A stretch of DNA of 64,000 bases, from NCBI RefSeq assembly GCF_000315625.1, contig NW_005434663.1, forward strand, positions 411,025 through 475,024. The letters are read 5' to 3'. Source of the stretch: Guillardia theta CCMP2712 (Eukaryota > Cryptophyceae > Pyrenomonadales > Geminigeraceae). Below the pieces are notes generated by a model. It saw only the letters and a list, made by a program, of their open reading frames with translations, was not told where the DNA came from and did not search any database. A program made the translations under genes and the position numbers. This document shows, piece by piece, positions 55,004 to 64,000 of this stretch (positions are counted from its first letter, which is position 1; every line of letters begins with the position of its first letter).

Positions 55004-55743
55004 CTAACATTTCGACTTTGATTTCTTTGCGATTTGCACTTTCATGGCCTCCCACTCTTCATCACTCAGAGGAGCTTCGCGGAGCTTCAGGGGCTCAGCC
55101 TGCAGCACACGAATGTTTCTTGGCCGACGGTCCATGAGCAAGAGCTTGCGAATAATTTTCGCCTGCGTAGGGTTGAGGTACCTTCGCTGCCTCAGCTTTG
55201 CTCTCTTTCTTGAGCTCATACTGTAGTTGAGATGTTGTTTGCCACTGGGCATGTAACCAACTTTTCCCATCCTAGTGACAATGAATCTCTTCTTCGCTCC
55301 TTTGTGTGTCTTGAGCTTTTTGCCTCCTGGTTTGCCCAGACCAGGCTTGGTCTTCCACCACTTGGGGTTTTTGGTAGCACGAGACCAACGAACTTGGAAT
55401 CCGTTCTGGAGGAAAAAATGAACAAAGAAAGATGATAGAGAAGGCATGTAGCATTCACCTGAAGATGAATTGAGATCGGTAGGAGCATTGAACGAGCAGT
55501 CATCCCCACAAGCGACATGCATAGATTTGAAGCTACAGACATCGCGTTCAGGCACTGCACATTGTTCAGTCTGATAGCAGGCAATGATGGGAAGGAGCCC
55601 AACAAAGGGCGTGACAACGATGGATCATTTGGTGCTCGCAATCCAAGGTTAGAAGGCGGGAGCAACGTTCTGGAAAGGACGGCGGGAAGTCTGCCAGCCG
55701 TCCAGTGCGATCTTGCCAGGGACCAAAAGCGAAAAGACCGCAT
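55004..55743 (-). CDS. mitochondrial ribosomal protein bL35
   Basis: Component of the large subunit of the organellar ribosome. ATG at 55743 gives MRSFRFWSLARSHWTAGRLP, an Arg/Ser/aromatic amphipathic presequence without acidic residues, typical of mitochondrial import. An intron (GTGAATGC to TCCTCCAG) joins SIHLQ to NGFQVRWSRATKNPKWW. The bL35 core follows: KKLKTHKGAKKRFIVTRMGK, YMPSGKQHLNYSMSSRKRAK and TQAKIIRKLLL. The C-terminal extension (APLSDEEWEAMKVQIAKKS) is longer than in bacteria, which is common for mitochondrial forms. The mitochondrial rather than plastid assignment rests on the lack of a signal peptide. Confidence 0.85.
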
Positions 55744-56326
55744 ACAATATTGAAAAGATCAACCCCCTGATAAAAGCATGTCAGGACATTCGGAAGATGG
55801 AAGAATTTCACAAACTTCATCAATCAGCTCAATTCTTGAACAAGCACTGGATTTGATTTACACTTTCTCAAGCACTATAGGATCAGAGGCTAATCCTGCC
55901 TGTGGACTTGGTCCAGTTTAACATGTTTCTAGTATCTGAGCACCTGACCTTACAGCATCTTTGTCTTGCAATCTAATGTTTCTTTGCTCCCCCCACCCAG
56001 CATTCTTATGCGATCCTCTCACGCCTGCTGACTACCCCACCCCATATCAGAGCCAAACTGGTGTTATAGTACCCTATTTTAGTCATTCAAACCATGTAAA
56101 TGAACCCCTTCTTGAATCACCCTACCCTCACCCCCCCCCGTCGAGATTCAATTGCAAATAGAGATAGCCCACTATCGCTGATGAAGAGTCTGTCAGACGA
56201 ACTGTCGACATCGCGCAGCTGAAGTGAACAATGCGGGAGTCAGGGATGAACGAGTGATAGAGGTGGCGTTTCTTCAGACGCACAGATATAAAGCTCTTAC
56301 TGATTGGTCATGATTTTAACTAGCTT
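55744..56326. other. intergenic region with TACCCC block
   Basis: CCCCCCACCCAG (55990), CTACCCCACCCC (56033), GTACCC (56079) and CCCTACCCTCACCCCCC (56121) are clustered. This is the one block whose orientation is opposite to that of the gene start it precedes (bL35). No gene is seen. Confidence 0.45.
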
Positions 56327-57699
56327 TCAATCTCTGTTGAATCCGCCACTCCTCACCCTCAGGCTCGATAAACTAGAAGCCCGTGAAGTCGATCGAGTTC
56401 GGTCTGTTCCGCCGTGACTGGCACTCTGCGCGGTCTGCGGTTTTGATTTCCTGCTATCTAATGCAGACAAGTCGAGACGGCTTGGAATGGTTGAAGTTCT
56501 TTGATTGCCCGCGTTGGTCGATTCAACACTTTGGAAACTGTTATTCCAATGTGGCTCAGGCGTCCGTGCTGTTTCATTCCTTAGGGACTCGTGAAATTCC
56601 CATAGAGATTTTCTTGCTTTGGTTTGCGGAAACGGAGGATGCCCCACGGTGTCGTAATCTGCAAGGTTGACTATATCATACCCCCTCGCCACTGTCTTGG
56701 CATATCTTTCATGTGCGATCCTTGCAAGCTTGCGGTCTAGAAACAATTGGTTTTTCTGAATCGATTTTTCCTGCAAGCACAAACTGATGTTAAAAAACAG
56801 GAACAAGACAGAGCATGACTCACCCTAAGAGACTTCTCTTTTTCTATCTTCCCTGCCCGAGCGTGGAGGATGGAATTGTCAGCATCAATTATCTGTTGGA
56901 GTCGCACAGGATCTCTTACAACACCAGTGCAGATGTCATACATCAAACTTTCACTTGCAGCCAGAGTAGGAGGGAGTTTGTTGATTGCACTCGATCCTTG
57001 ATTCAAATGTTTATCCTTCATGTGCTCTTGGAAGGCAGCTTCTTTATCCTTGTCGTAAAATGAACACGTAACTGCATCGAAGTTTCTTGTTTCCCAATAC
57101 TTCTGCACAATTTCTTCTCTATTACGGTCCATTTCCCACTTTGCTCTCTCTTCATGATTTTTGGTGTATTGGTTTGTCAAAATATCGTATTCGCGCGGAC
57201 GATTGAGCGCAGTTAAGAACTGCTGTTTCTTTTGCGGTGAAGCTGGTCTCGGAGGCCTCCTGTCAAGCGGTGCCCAGTGATGCTCATGAAATCCTTTGCC
57301 ACTGATGATATTATAGTCCGTGTGTGTAGCAGTAACCAGTGATGGAGGTTTCAAGATTTGCTTGTATACTTTTTCATGTATGTGACCACGTTTGGCTGCT
57401 TGCGTGACAATATCGAAATGTTGTTCACGAAAAAGTTGTGTGTCCCAAGCTCTGTTCAATGTCTTTGCAATGGAGGTCTCTTCCATTCGCTTGACAACTT
57501 GTTCGGTTTGATCGTCATTGAATTTCTGTGTGATTGGATTCACCATTGCTTCCTGCCTTGACATTAAAAACTTTGTGATATACTGCGGTTTGCGCGTCTC
57601 TCCTCCTGCTGGATGCTCTCGTTTCTGTTCTTGATACCTTCTGATGCCCTCTGACCATGACGGGGCATTCTTTACAACGTCCAAATCAATGTTTCCCAT
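56327..57699 (-). CDS. conserved-looking hypothetical protein, possibly axoneme-associated
   Basis: Two exons: the first (57699 to about 56820) starts MGNIDLDVVKNAPSWSEGIR; the second starts near EKSIQKNQLFLDRKLARIAH and ends with a Ser/Thr/Arg-rich tail (TAQSASHGGTDRTRSTSR). The protein is hydrophilic with many charged helical segments and frequent Tyr, Pro and Asn turns (FLMSRQEAMVNPITQKFNDD, TNQYTKNHEERAKWEMDRNR). This style is common in flagellar microtubule-associated proteins of protists, but I cannot name a family. About 450 residues. The assignment is inference from composition. Confidence 0.6.
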
Positions 57700-59473
57700 G
57701 CTGGCCTAGAAAATCAAGATATGAAGTTGTACGGGCAGGTTACTCAATCATTAAATTGAAGAAACGATTCTACTCTGCAACCATTTCAGAGCCAGGGTGT
57801 TGAATTGATCTCTGATTCTACCGTCGGTCAAATCTTTTCAGGCTCATGATGATAACCATGATAATTGTCCGACTGACTTTCCTGCTGGTGTGATCAACTG
57901 TGAGCAGTGAGCCATACTGAGGCAACCAGGCGTGTGCATGCCAATATGATCTCACTCTTATTCCGCGTGCAGGCGGCAGGCGTCCCTCGCCGTTGCTACC
58001 GTACCCGTTGTGTGCTCCAACGGCAGCTGTGCAGTGCTTAGTGAGGTGCCTACTCCGAACGGTCCGACACTCAGTGGCCGCAGCAGTCGGTCCGGTCGGC
58101 CCGGCCCGCCGGGCGGCCCGGCCGGCGGCACACACGGTACCAGGCCGGGCCGGCGGCCGCTGTGCGACGGTCAAGCTGAGCCGCTCCTCTAGTCTCCTGA
58201 TTGTCCTCTTACTGATTTTTAACTTAACTTTGAGTAAAAAGAGTATACTTCGACTCAGAGGGTGCGTTTACGGCCGTAGCGACTCTCGAGTCTTGCAAAC
58301 AGTCGAGTCAGCGACTGCTTCTAAACTTTTAGTTAAATTTTGACGAGAACATTCTAGACGAAAGGTCATAGATGTGACCGGGTGGTAATCATTGTGCCTT
58401 TACAAACCAAAACAGGGCTCTTTCGCTCTAAGGGGTGGATAAAATAAAACGAAAACAATTGTTTTCGAAGAAAATCGTTGGTGGAGAGATTTTTCGCTTT
58501 CGAATCGATGCAATCTTCGATCATATGAAGATCTCCCTAATATGTTATAAACTTTGTATGGTGAGCCCCCAGAGGTTCTGTGACATTCAAATCTACCCCC
58601 TTGGGGTATCATGGGGTACTAAGAAGATGACAGTACCGGTCCACAATGTTTCATCCTCTTCGAGGATCTTCCTACTAGTTTCACGGGTCACTAGTGTTAT
58701 AAAGCTTCAACCCCCCCTTTTTTGCGGACAGAGTTTTAAAAGAACGGGGGGTCCAGGGCGAAAAATCTAGGCAGGCACAATCCAGGTTGGCGGAATTTAC
58801 ATGTGAATTTTGTCAAATTGTCTCCTGATATATCGGAATTATGTACATAAGTTTGATTCTGAATATGGCTTTCAGCTTTCATGCGTAGCCATTACAGGGT
58901 CGAAAACCATGCAGGTTCGGCAAGGGGTAGGGCGCTAATCAGTACCGAAAAGTTTTCTTTCGGTTGAATCACAAAACTCTTAAAACGATTTAGGAGTCAC
59001 TGTGTCATCATTTTCGAAATATATCTTATTCGAAATGTACAGAAAGTGAAAGACTATCTTTTCGGTATCTGCATAAATCTCCACCGACTCCCTCTTAAAC
59101 CATCCCTTGCAATCCCCCCCTTCCTCTCAATATACAAGCCCTGTCCTCTCATACAAGCACTCCCTTCCCCGTACATCACTACAAGAACAGTAGCCTCTTC
59201 CTCCCTGCCCCTCAATCAAGCTTCCATACTCGCACTTTGATTACGAATCTGCTTCTCGGCTTGCGTGCGTAGACAATCTTCCAGACTGTTCCGAATCCTT
59301 TGCCAGATTCCGCCTGGTAATCGTTCCCATCCATTGAGCCCTTCGTGACAAGGAATAGGGCGATTCTATTCAGATACAAATAGCATCTTACGATAAAGCC
59401 TGAGGAACTCGGTGTTAATCCATAAAGAGATCCCAGGCCCTTCGAAACGATTTTCGCACAAGACATTCAGGAT
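57700..59473. repeat. long intergenic region: GC island, inverted AATCAGTA motif, palindrome
   Basis: A GC-rich island (about 58050-58185, GGCCCGGCCCGCCGGGCGGC) is followed by TACTGATTTTTAACTTAACT and TTGAGTAAAAA (58210-58239), the reverse complement of the motif beside other islands. An 18-bp perfect palindrome, CGAAAACAATTGTTTTCG, lies at 58450-58467. GGGGTATCATGGGGTAC occurs at 58603. No gene is supported. Confidence 0.6.
58450..58467. repeat. 18-bp perfect palindrome
   Basis: CGAAAACAATTGTTTTCG is self-complementary over all 18 bases. It lies in AT-rich non-coding DNA about 750 bp from the nearest gene. Confidence 0.9.
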
Positions 59474-59950
59474 ATGAAAACTCAAATCAACTATGGATCC
59501 ATGAAGTCAACCAAAGGATTGCATGAAGAGGGCCTGGAAAATGTGGAAGACCTCCTAAAGGATATTGCTTCTTTACAAGTTGATCACGAGTTCAGCTACT
59601 CAAGCTCCTCATCCTACTCAAGTTCAGATGATTCACAAGAATGCCCAAGTTTGCTTGAGAGGAGACCCAAGAACAGGCATGCAATGAGGACCAAACTGTA
59701 TTCCTTTCACAACAAGTGGGAGCTCTTGAACAACACTGTAGGACTGAAGAAGAAGCTGAACAACATTTCATATGATCCTTTCAAGAGCGCATGTGGAAAA
59801 ACAGCTCGATTCCTGTTGACCGAAAATGGCAGACGGCGAACTATCTTTACACAGAAGACCCCGAAGGTTGAGTGCATTCCCATGACACCGGATGAAGGCT
59901 GCGATCTTGATTTCCTCGCTCTTCCCATCGAAATTCAGTGTCCATCATAG
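59474..59950 (+). CDS. small hypothetical protein
   Basis: A single-exon ATG ORF of 158 codons. Not recognised. It has an acidic helix (GLENVEDLLKDIASLQVD), a Ser-rich spacer (SYSSSSSYSSSDDSQ), then a basic region (RRPKNRHAMRTKLYSFHNKW; TARFLLTENGRRRTIF). No TM or signal. The biased but non-repetitive sequence and isolated position suggest a real gene, perhaps nuclear. Function unknown. Confidence 0.5.
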   Translation: MKTQINYGSMKSTKGLHEEGLENVEDLLKDIASLQVDHEFSYSSSSSYSSSDDSQECPSLLERRPKNRHAMRTKLYSFHNKWELLNNTVGLKKKLNNISYDPFKSACGKTARFLLTENGRRRTIFTQKTPKVECIPMTPDEGCDLDFLALPIEIQCPS

Positions 59951-60123
59951 TTTGATGCCTTTAAAACCCTTTCCCTTTCACTCTTCCTTCATACCCTTCC
60001 CCTTCCCCTTCCCCTCCCCTTGCGTTCCTGTTCTACACAGATTATATCGATGAAAGATGTCAATTTGAAAGGATGATTAACACACGTAATAAAGAATTCG
60101 ATGAACCAGATGTGATTTGTTCC

Positions 60124-62176
60124 TCATGCGATTACACAGAGCTGGCTGCTCTTGTTCTGGATCTCCAGTGGCTTCTTCTCAATACTCCCTTTCTTGTTCA
60201 TCCTTTGCTCCAAACGTAGGAGTTTGACCTGCTCAGCGTAAGTGCTCTGAACCTTGTCCAAGAGTTCATTGCCAACCATTCTCTTCTGACGGCTTTGTTG
60301 TTGTTTCAGTTGTTTGGCAACCTAAATAAAACTTCAATCGAGGTGCATGAGAATCAGTCATGACCTGATGCCCTAGCAACGTTCCTCGAAGTTCTGGTGG
60401 GATTTTGGCATTGATAGTCGTCGTCCCATCTTGCGTGATGCGAGAAACCATGTCCTTGAGAACTTGCTCTTGACGCTCTCGCTGTAAAATGCTAGCAATC
60501 CGACGGTATCTGAACATGATGTGAGTTCAAGAGAAGTTGCAGACCTTGCGTCACCCCCATTTGTGTGCTGTATCAATGGGAGTCAAGCCATCAACGCTCC
60601 TTGCGTCCAGCAAGCTTAACAATCTTCTCTCTATCTTTCCAGCCTCCAACAATCGCTCTACCTGCACCACGAGCAAATCAGTCTCCCGAGAATTTGCCTC
60701 TCCCACATACCAACACGATATGTCCGAAGGTAACAGAAACATGCAATGGAGTATCATTCAGCCAGTCCCCACACCCCAGATCTGCTCCAGCTCTGTGCAT
60801 CCTCATCGCCAGGTCAGCATTCCCTTCCTGTAATAGATCAATGGTATCTCATTCACCTACAACCTTTCATTCAGCAAATCTTCTGACCTGGCAGTATTGC
60901 AAAAGATTCTCGTTCAGAATCTTCTTCTTATGCTTCAAGATCGTCAATCTCATGTCATTAAACTGTACAACAAAGTCAAATCGCGTATTGCATGCTCTGT
61001 CAGCATCTTACAACGGGGCAAGGTGAAAGCGTCAGTTCGATTGGAGTTTTGTCGCCGTTATCTGGAATCGTCACATCCGCCCCAGACTTGAGAAGCAGCT
61101 CAGCGGTTGACATATATTGCTTTTGTTTGCTCGCCGCCGTGTGACCATTGCAAGTCACCCAATGGAGTGCAACGCACCCCATCATCTGTCACGACCATCG
61201 TCAGCAGCTGGAACGAACGTGCAGAGAGTTGCTTGCATCTTGCTGATTCACGTCGCAGTCATACTTCAAGATCTTTTCTACGAGATCATAGCTCCCGCCC
61301 CATGCCGCTGCATGTAACACAGGCAAACAAATATATCTGCCACCAAGTGTCATTTCAATTACAACCAGGATGTTGTCCTCTGCCAAAGGAGTTTGCCTGG
61401 GAAATTTGCTCAAATCTTTCCGTGATTTGATCTGTACGGTGTTTGACAAATTTCAGAGATCATAGACAATATATCAGGCATCTCACAAAGTTCTTCATCG
61501 TCATCATCCATGGCTCACGACCGCAATGATAACATTTTTCATCTTGAGTGAGTTTCTCGCAGACTGCACACCCCGTGATCTGTTTCATGATTCCATGAGA
61601 CACATCCCTTGCAGGAACAACTTTTTCACACCATGATCGGTCCCCCCTGATGTTCCAGTGCAGCAAACTCATACTTCTCTATCATGTCTACAACCGCATT
61701 CGAGTTGCCTTGGTACGCTCTCTTCACCATCTCATCCAACTCCTCCATCTGGCATGCAGGTCAGGGTCTGGATCTCAACATCGACAGGGGAGCCGTGGCT
61801 GCTCATCACCTGCTGCAGTTCAGCAGCAATCTTGTGGGCGCGCCTGACTGCGATCCACAACCTCCGACGGCGACAACTGTCACAGTCACATACACCATCG
61901 ATGAGCTGCCTCCTCATCAGCCTCATCCTTTCCGGAGAAGAATCCTCCTGATTGCATCACAGATTAAGAAGAATGCTTCTGAGTGCATCGCAGATGAAGA
62001 AATTGGATCAAGGAAGAACAAAAGAGCGAGAAACGCGAGGAGATTCTGATCTGGAAAGGTATACAACAAAGATAACATACCAACTCGAGATCAGCTTGAA
62101 TCCTGATGACCTCTGGATCATCGTTTGCATTATGTACATCAACAGTGTTTTTAGCGCGAGGATCGATGTTGGCCAT
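60124..62176 (-). CDS. ankyrin-repeat protein with a Cys/His zinc-binding motif
   Basis: A multi-exon gene rebuilt by in-phase splices. MANIDPRAKNTVDVHN starts at 62176. Exon 2 reads RQLIDGVCDCDSCRRRRLWI, followed by ELQQ joined to MEELDEMVKRAYQGNSNAVV. A later splice joins HQGGPIM to ITGCAVCEKLTQDEKCYHCG, a CxxC and CxxHC pattern likely to bind zinc. At least four ankyrin-type units follow: LHAAAWGGSYDLVEKILKYD, ALHWVTCNGHTA with TAELLLKSGADVTIPDNGDK, ADLGCGDWLNDTPLHVSVTF, and DARSVDGLTPIDTAHKWG. The C-terminus is a coiled coil (ILQRERQEQVLKDMVSRI; KQLKQQQSRQKRMVGNELLD), stop TGA 60124-60126. Likely a cytosolic adaptor. MYND identity is not established. Confidence 0.65.
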
Positions 62177-62627
62177 TCTCACACTAAGAGATTGAACAAG
62201 TCACTCGATTTACGGCGAGTCACTGCAGTCAGGGGGAGAACTGCATCAGCTTTGTAGGTAAGGAAGCGGCTGCCCCGGGGATGATGAGCTTCATTCAGTT
62301 GAAACCCTCGGCGTTGAGCATGCGACTTGCAGGACTGACCGAGACTGCTGGCAGTGGAGAGACGAACGAGAATGAGGTGGTGGAAGTTGATCAGGGCGAA
62401 GGGGGCAGAAAGCAAGACCAGGACATGGCAGTCTGAGGCAACCGTTATGCTTCTACTCATCAAAAAAAGGCAGCAACTGAAGCATAATTACCGCGACTCT
62501 GCGTTTTTCTCTAGCTTCAGGATTTGAGTAAACTTTGTTTCAGTGGCTAAAATGCGCACAAGGGCGTTGGCGATGGTTGCAGACTTGACGGGCCAGTGAG
62601 ACTTGGCTCGTCATCACCAGCATCATC
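62177..62627. other. intergenic, divergent gene starts
   Basis: 451 bp between the ankyrin gene and the secreted-protein gene. No strong motif or repeat is seen. Confidence 0.4.
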
Positions 62628-63412
62628 ATGCACATGACGATACGTCATGTCTGCTTGCTCGTCTTGAGCTTTTCTGCTCTTTTCTCCGAGGCAGCAACTG
62701 GTGGCTTGATTCGAGAACGATACAGAACAGATCGCAGTTGTAGCCTGTCGTCGTTCTCACAGGCAGATCTTCAGCCCTATGAAGCTTGCTCTGTGCTCCC
62801 CTTGAACGGAGAGAACAAGTTCGGTCGCATTTTGATCCAGTTTGGAGAGACTGATTGCCAGGTATCTTCTTTCTACCCAATAGGTCTGGTGGTAACACGC
62901 AAGTCATGCCTTCCAGTTTGAACTTCAGCAATGCCTTCCAAATGTATGCTATGTCTTGAGGGATTTTTCCGCTCTACTCCCTAAAGACCTGAACCTCACA
63001 TCTTTGCAAACTCCATCGAACATTCCGGTGCTTTTGCTCTTCATTACGAGCCCTCCTGATTCCTTTGCAGATCAACACTGGAATCTTTCGAAACATCTCC
63101 GTCGAGGTAAAACAGAAATCCTGACAAGAAATTTCTCGCTCATAGCTTGCAGGGAGCCAACTTCATTCTGTCTGATGAGGGCATTTTCCTTTCCCCATCA
63201 TCTGATAACATCATCATCCGCTATTCCACCAAGTCGTGTGCGGAATTTTACCAGCACCATGGACGAGAATGGCCGCAGGTGAGACATTCTTAGCGAAGTC
63301 TAGCAGCTGACTGTCGCTGTATCAGATATGCAGTGAGCCCATGGGGCTGCTGAGCAACGTCTATCCTTTATATCAAACGCTTGACAGCATAGGATGCCAG
63401 GCGAATCTTTAA
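62628..63412 (+). CDS. small secreted Cys-containing protein, multi-exon
   Basis: ATG 62628 gives a signal peptide (MTIRHVCLLVLSFSALFSEA). The mature part begins ATGGLIRERYRTDRSCSLSS. An intron starts at 62862 (GTATCT). The next exon reads QQCLPNVCYVLRDFSALL. A short exon, INTGIFRNISVE, is spliced to GANFILSDEGIFLSPSSDN, then STKSCAEFYQHHGREWPQ is joined to ICSEPMGLLSNVYPLYQTLD, ending GCQANL at TAA 63410-63412. About seven Cys residues in the mature chain suggest disulphides. Not recognised; an extracellular or endomembrane lumen location is inferred. Confidence 0.5.
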
Positions 63413-63466
63413 CTTCAGGTTTATTCTATCTACAGATCTTGTCCATGTATACATTTAAAGTGCTCA

Positions 63467-64000
63467 TCAATCTTCCGCCTCCAATGCATTCAGCGATGCA
63501 GAAGATTCTGCTTCCTTCGCTATGGCGTAGGTGGACGATGACTTGAGAATCCCTCTGCCTTTGCCGCTGCCCCCTGGTCCCTGCCATGGAGTTGTGCCTT
63601 CCAGCTCGTTCCCATATGTGCGGTCGGGCACAGGCTCTTGGTGGGTGGCGGCATCGGGATACAGCAAGAGGATCTTTGCCTGACGCTTCATGAGCTGCTC
63701 TGACTCATACTCGTTGCCAATGGCCGAGAGGACGCTAGCAAGTGTTGCCAGCGCATGGGCGTACTGCGGGTGGTTCCAGCCATAACAGATATGCCGGATC
63801 ATCACTGTCCGCCGAGCCATCGCCTCAGCCTTGTCGTAGGTTCGTTTCTGAAAGTAGAGCTCAGCGAGGCCTTGAGTGATCATGGCGACCGACGGATGGT
63901 TCGAGTGGTTGAAGCTCTCGCAAGCTTTCAGCCCCTGGTAGAGATAGGACTCTGCAGACTCGTAATCGCCTTGACTGACACAGACTTGGCCTATGATGCC
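63467..64000 (-). CDS. TPR (kinesin-light-chain-like) protein, C-terminal part
   Basis: The 5' part lies beyond the right edge. Tetratricopeptide units are visible: GDYESAESYLYQGLKACESF, then AELYFQKRTYDKAEAMARRT and ALATLASVLSAIGNEYESEQ, with about 42-residue spacing as in KLC/NPHP3-type TPRs. These mediate protein-protein binding. The repeats end in LMKRQAKILLLYPDA, followed by a disordered Gly/Ser tail ending LNALEAED. Confidence 0.7.
   Translation of the reverse strand, partial: GIIGQVCVSQGDYESAESYLYQGLKACESFNHSNHPSVAMITQGLAELYFQKRTYDKAEAMARRTVMIRHICYGWNHPQYAHALATLASVLSAIGNEYESEQLMKRQAKILLLYPDAATHQEPVPDRTYGNELEGTTPWQGPGGSGKGRGILKSSSTYAIAKEAESSASLNALEAED

Overview
The window looks like nuclear DNA of a unicellular eukaryotic alga, most probably a cryptophyte such as Guillardia theta. 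It shows dense spliceosomal genes on both strands with very small GT-AG introns (about 30-50 nt where a domain fixes the splice) and no operon logic. A KsgA/Dim1-type rRNA methylase carries a signal peptide followed by a transit-like stretch, as expected for a plastid of secondary origin. Other genes are typically eukaryotic: anoctamin, RWP-RK, PMS2, U1A/U2B'', mitochondrial bL35 and a VMA22-like factor. One run of 100 Ns (11717-11816) marks a scaffold gap. The organism assignment is inference; the gene families are read from motifs.

Layout. 1-4.0 kb: complete anoctamin (TMEM16) gene (-). 5.1-8.9 kb: large secreted single-exon protein ending in two LysM-like modules (+). 9.3-11.5 kb: endonuclease/exonuclease/phosphatase-fold protein with a membrane tail (-). 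11.5-13.1 kb: gap and repeats. 13.1-16.9 kb: two head-to-tail six-TM class III nucleotide cyclases (+) whose catalytic residues complement each other. 17.0-19.0 kb: unknown polytopic membrane protein (-). 20.2-21.8 kb: zinc-binding protein resembling a P-element transposase (-). 22.1-24.4 kb: coiled-coil gene led by an RGG minisatellite (+). 25.4-26.8 kb: unknown protein with internal repeats (+). 27.2-29.8 kb: GT14 glycosyltransferase with an unusual C-terminal extension (-). 30.6-31.6 kb: U1A/U2B'' (-). 32.8-36.5 kb: two coiled-coil genes facing each other. 37.2-38.3 kb: RWP-RK factor (-). 39.2-41.3 kb: PDZ protein and a degenerate short-chain dehydrogenase (both -). 42.0-43.1 kb: PX-domain protein (+). 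43.8-47.0 kb: PMS2 (-), divergent from the plastid rRNA dimethyltransferase at 47.3-48.6 kb (+). 48.6-51.5 kb: degenerate acyl-protein-thioesterase-like protein with helical repeats (-). 51.9-53.4 kb: disordered protein (+). 53.9-54.5 kb: VMA22/CCDC115-like (-). 55.0-55.7 kb: mitochondrial bL35 (-). 56.3-57.7 kb: conserved hypothetical (-). 59.5 kb: small hypothetical (+). 60.1-62.2 kb: ankyrin protein (-). 62.6-63.4 kb: secreted protein (+). 63.5 kb to the right edge: TPR protein (-, partial).

Between genes lie two recurrent non-coding signals. The first is a family of extremely GC-rich islands (GGCC/CCGG-dense), most of them flanked by an AT-rich motif containing TCAAAGTTAAG and AATCAGTACGAG. 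The second is blocks of TACCCC-type motifs that mostly sit upstream of start codons on the coding strand. The two cyclases are the most interesting functional unit; the two intergenic families are the most interesting non-coding structure.
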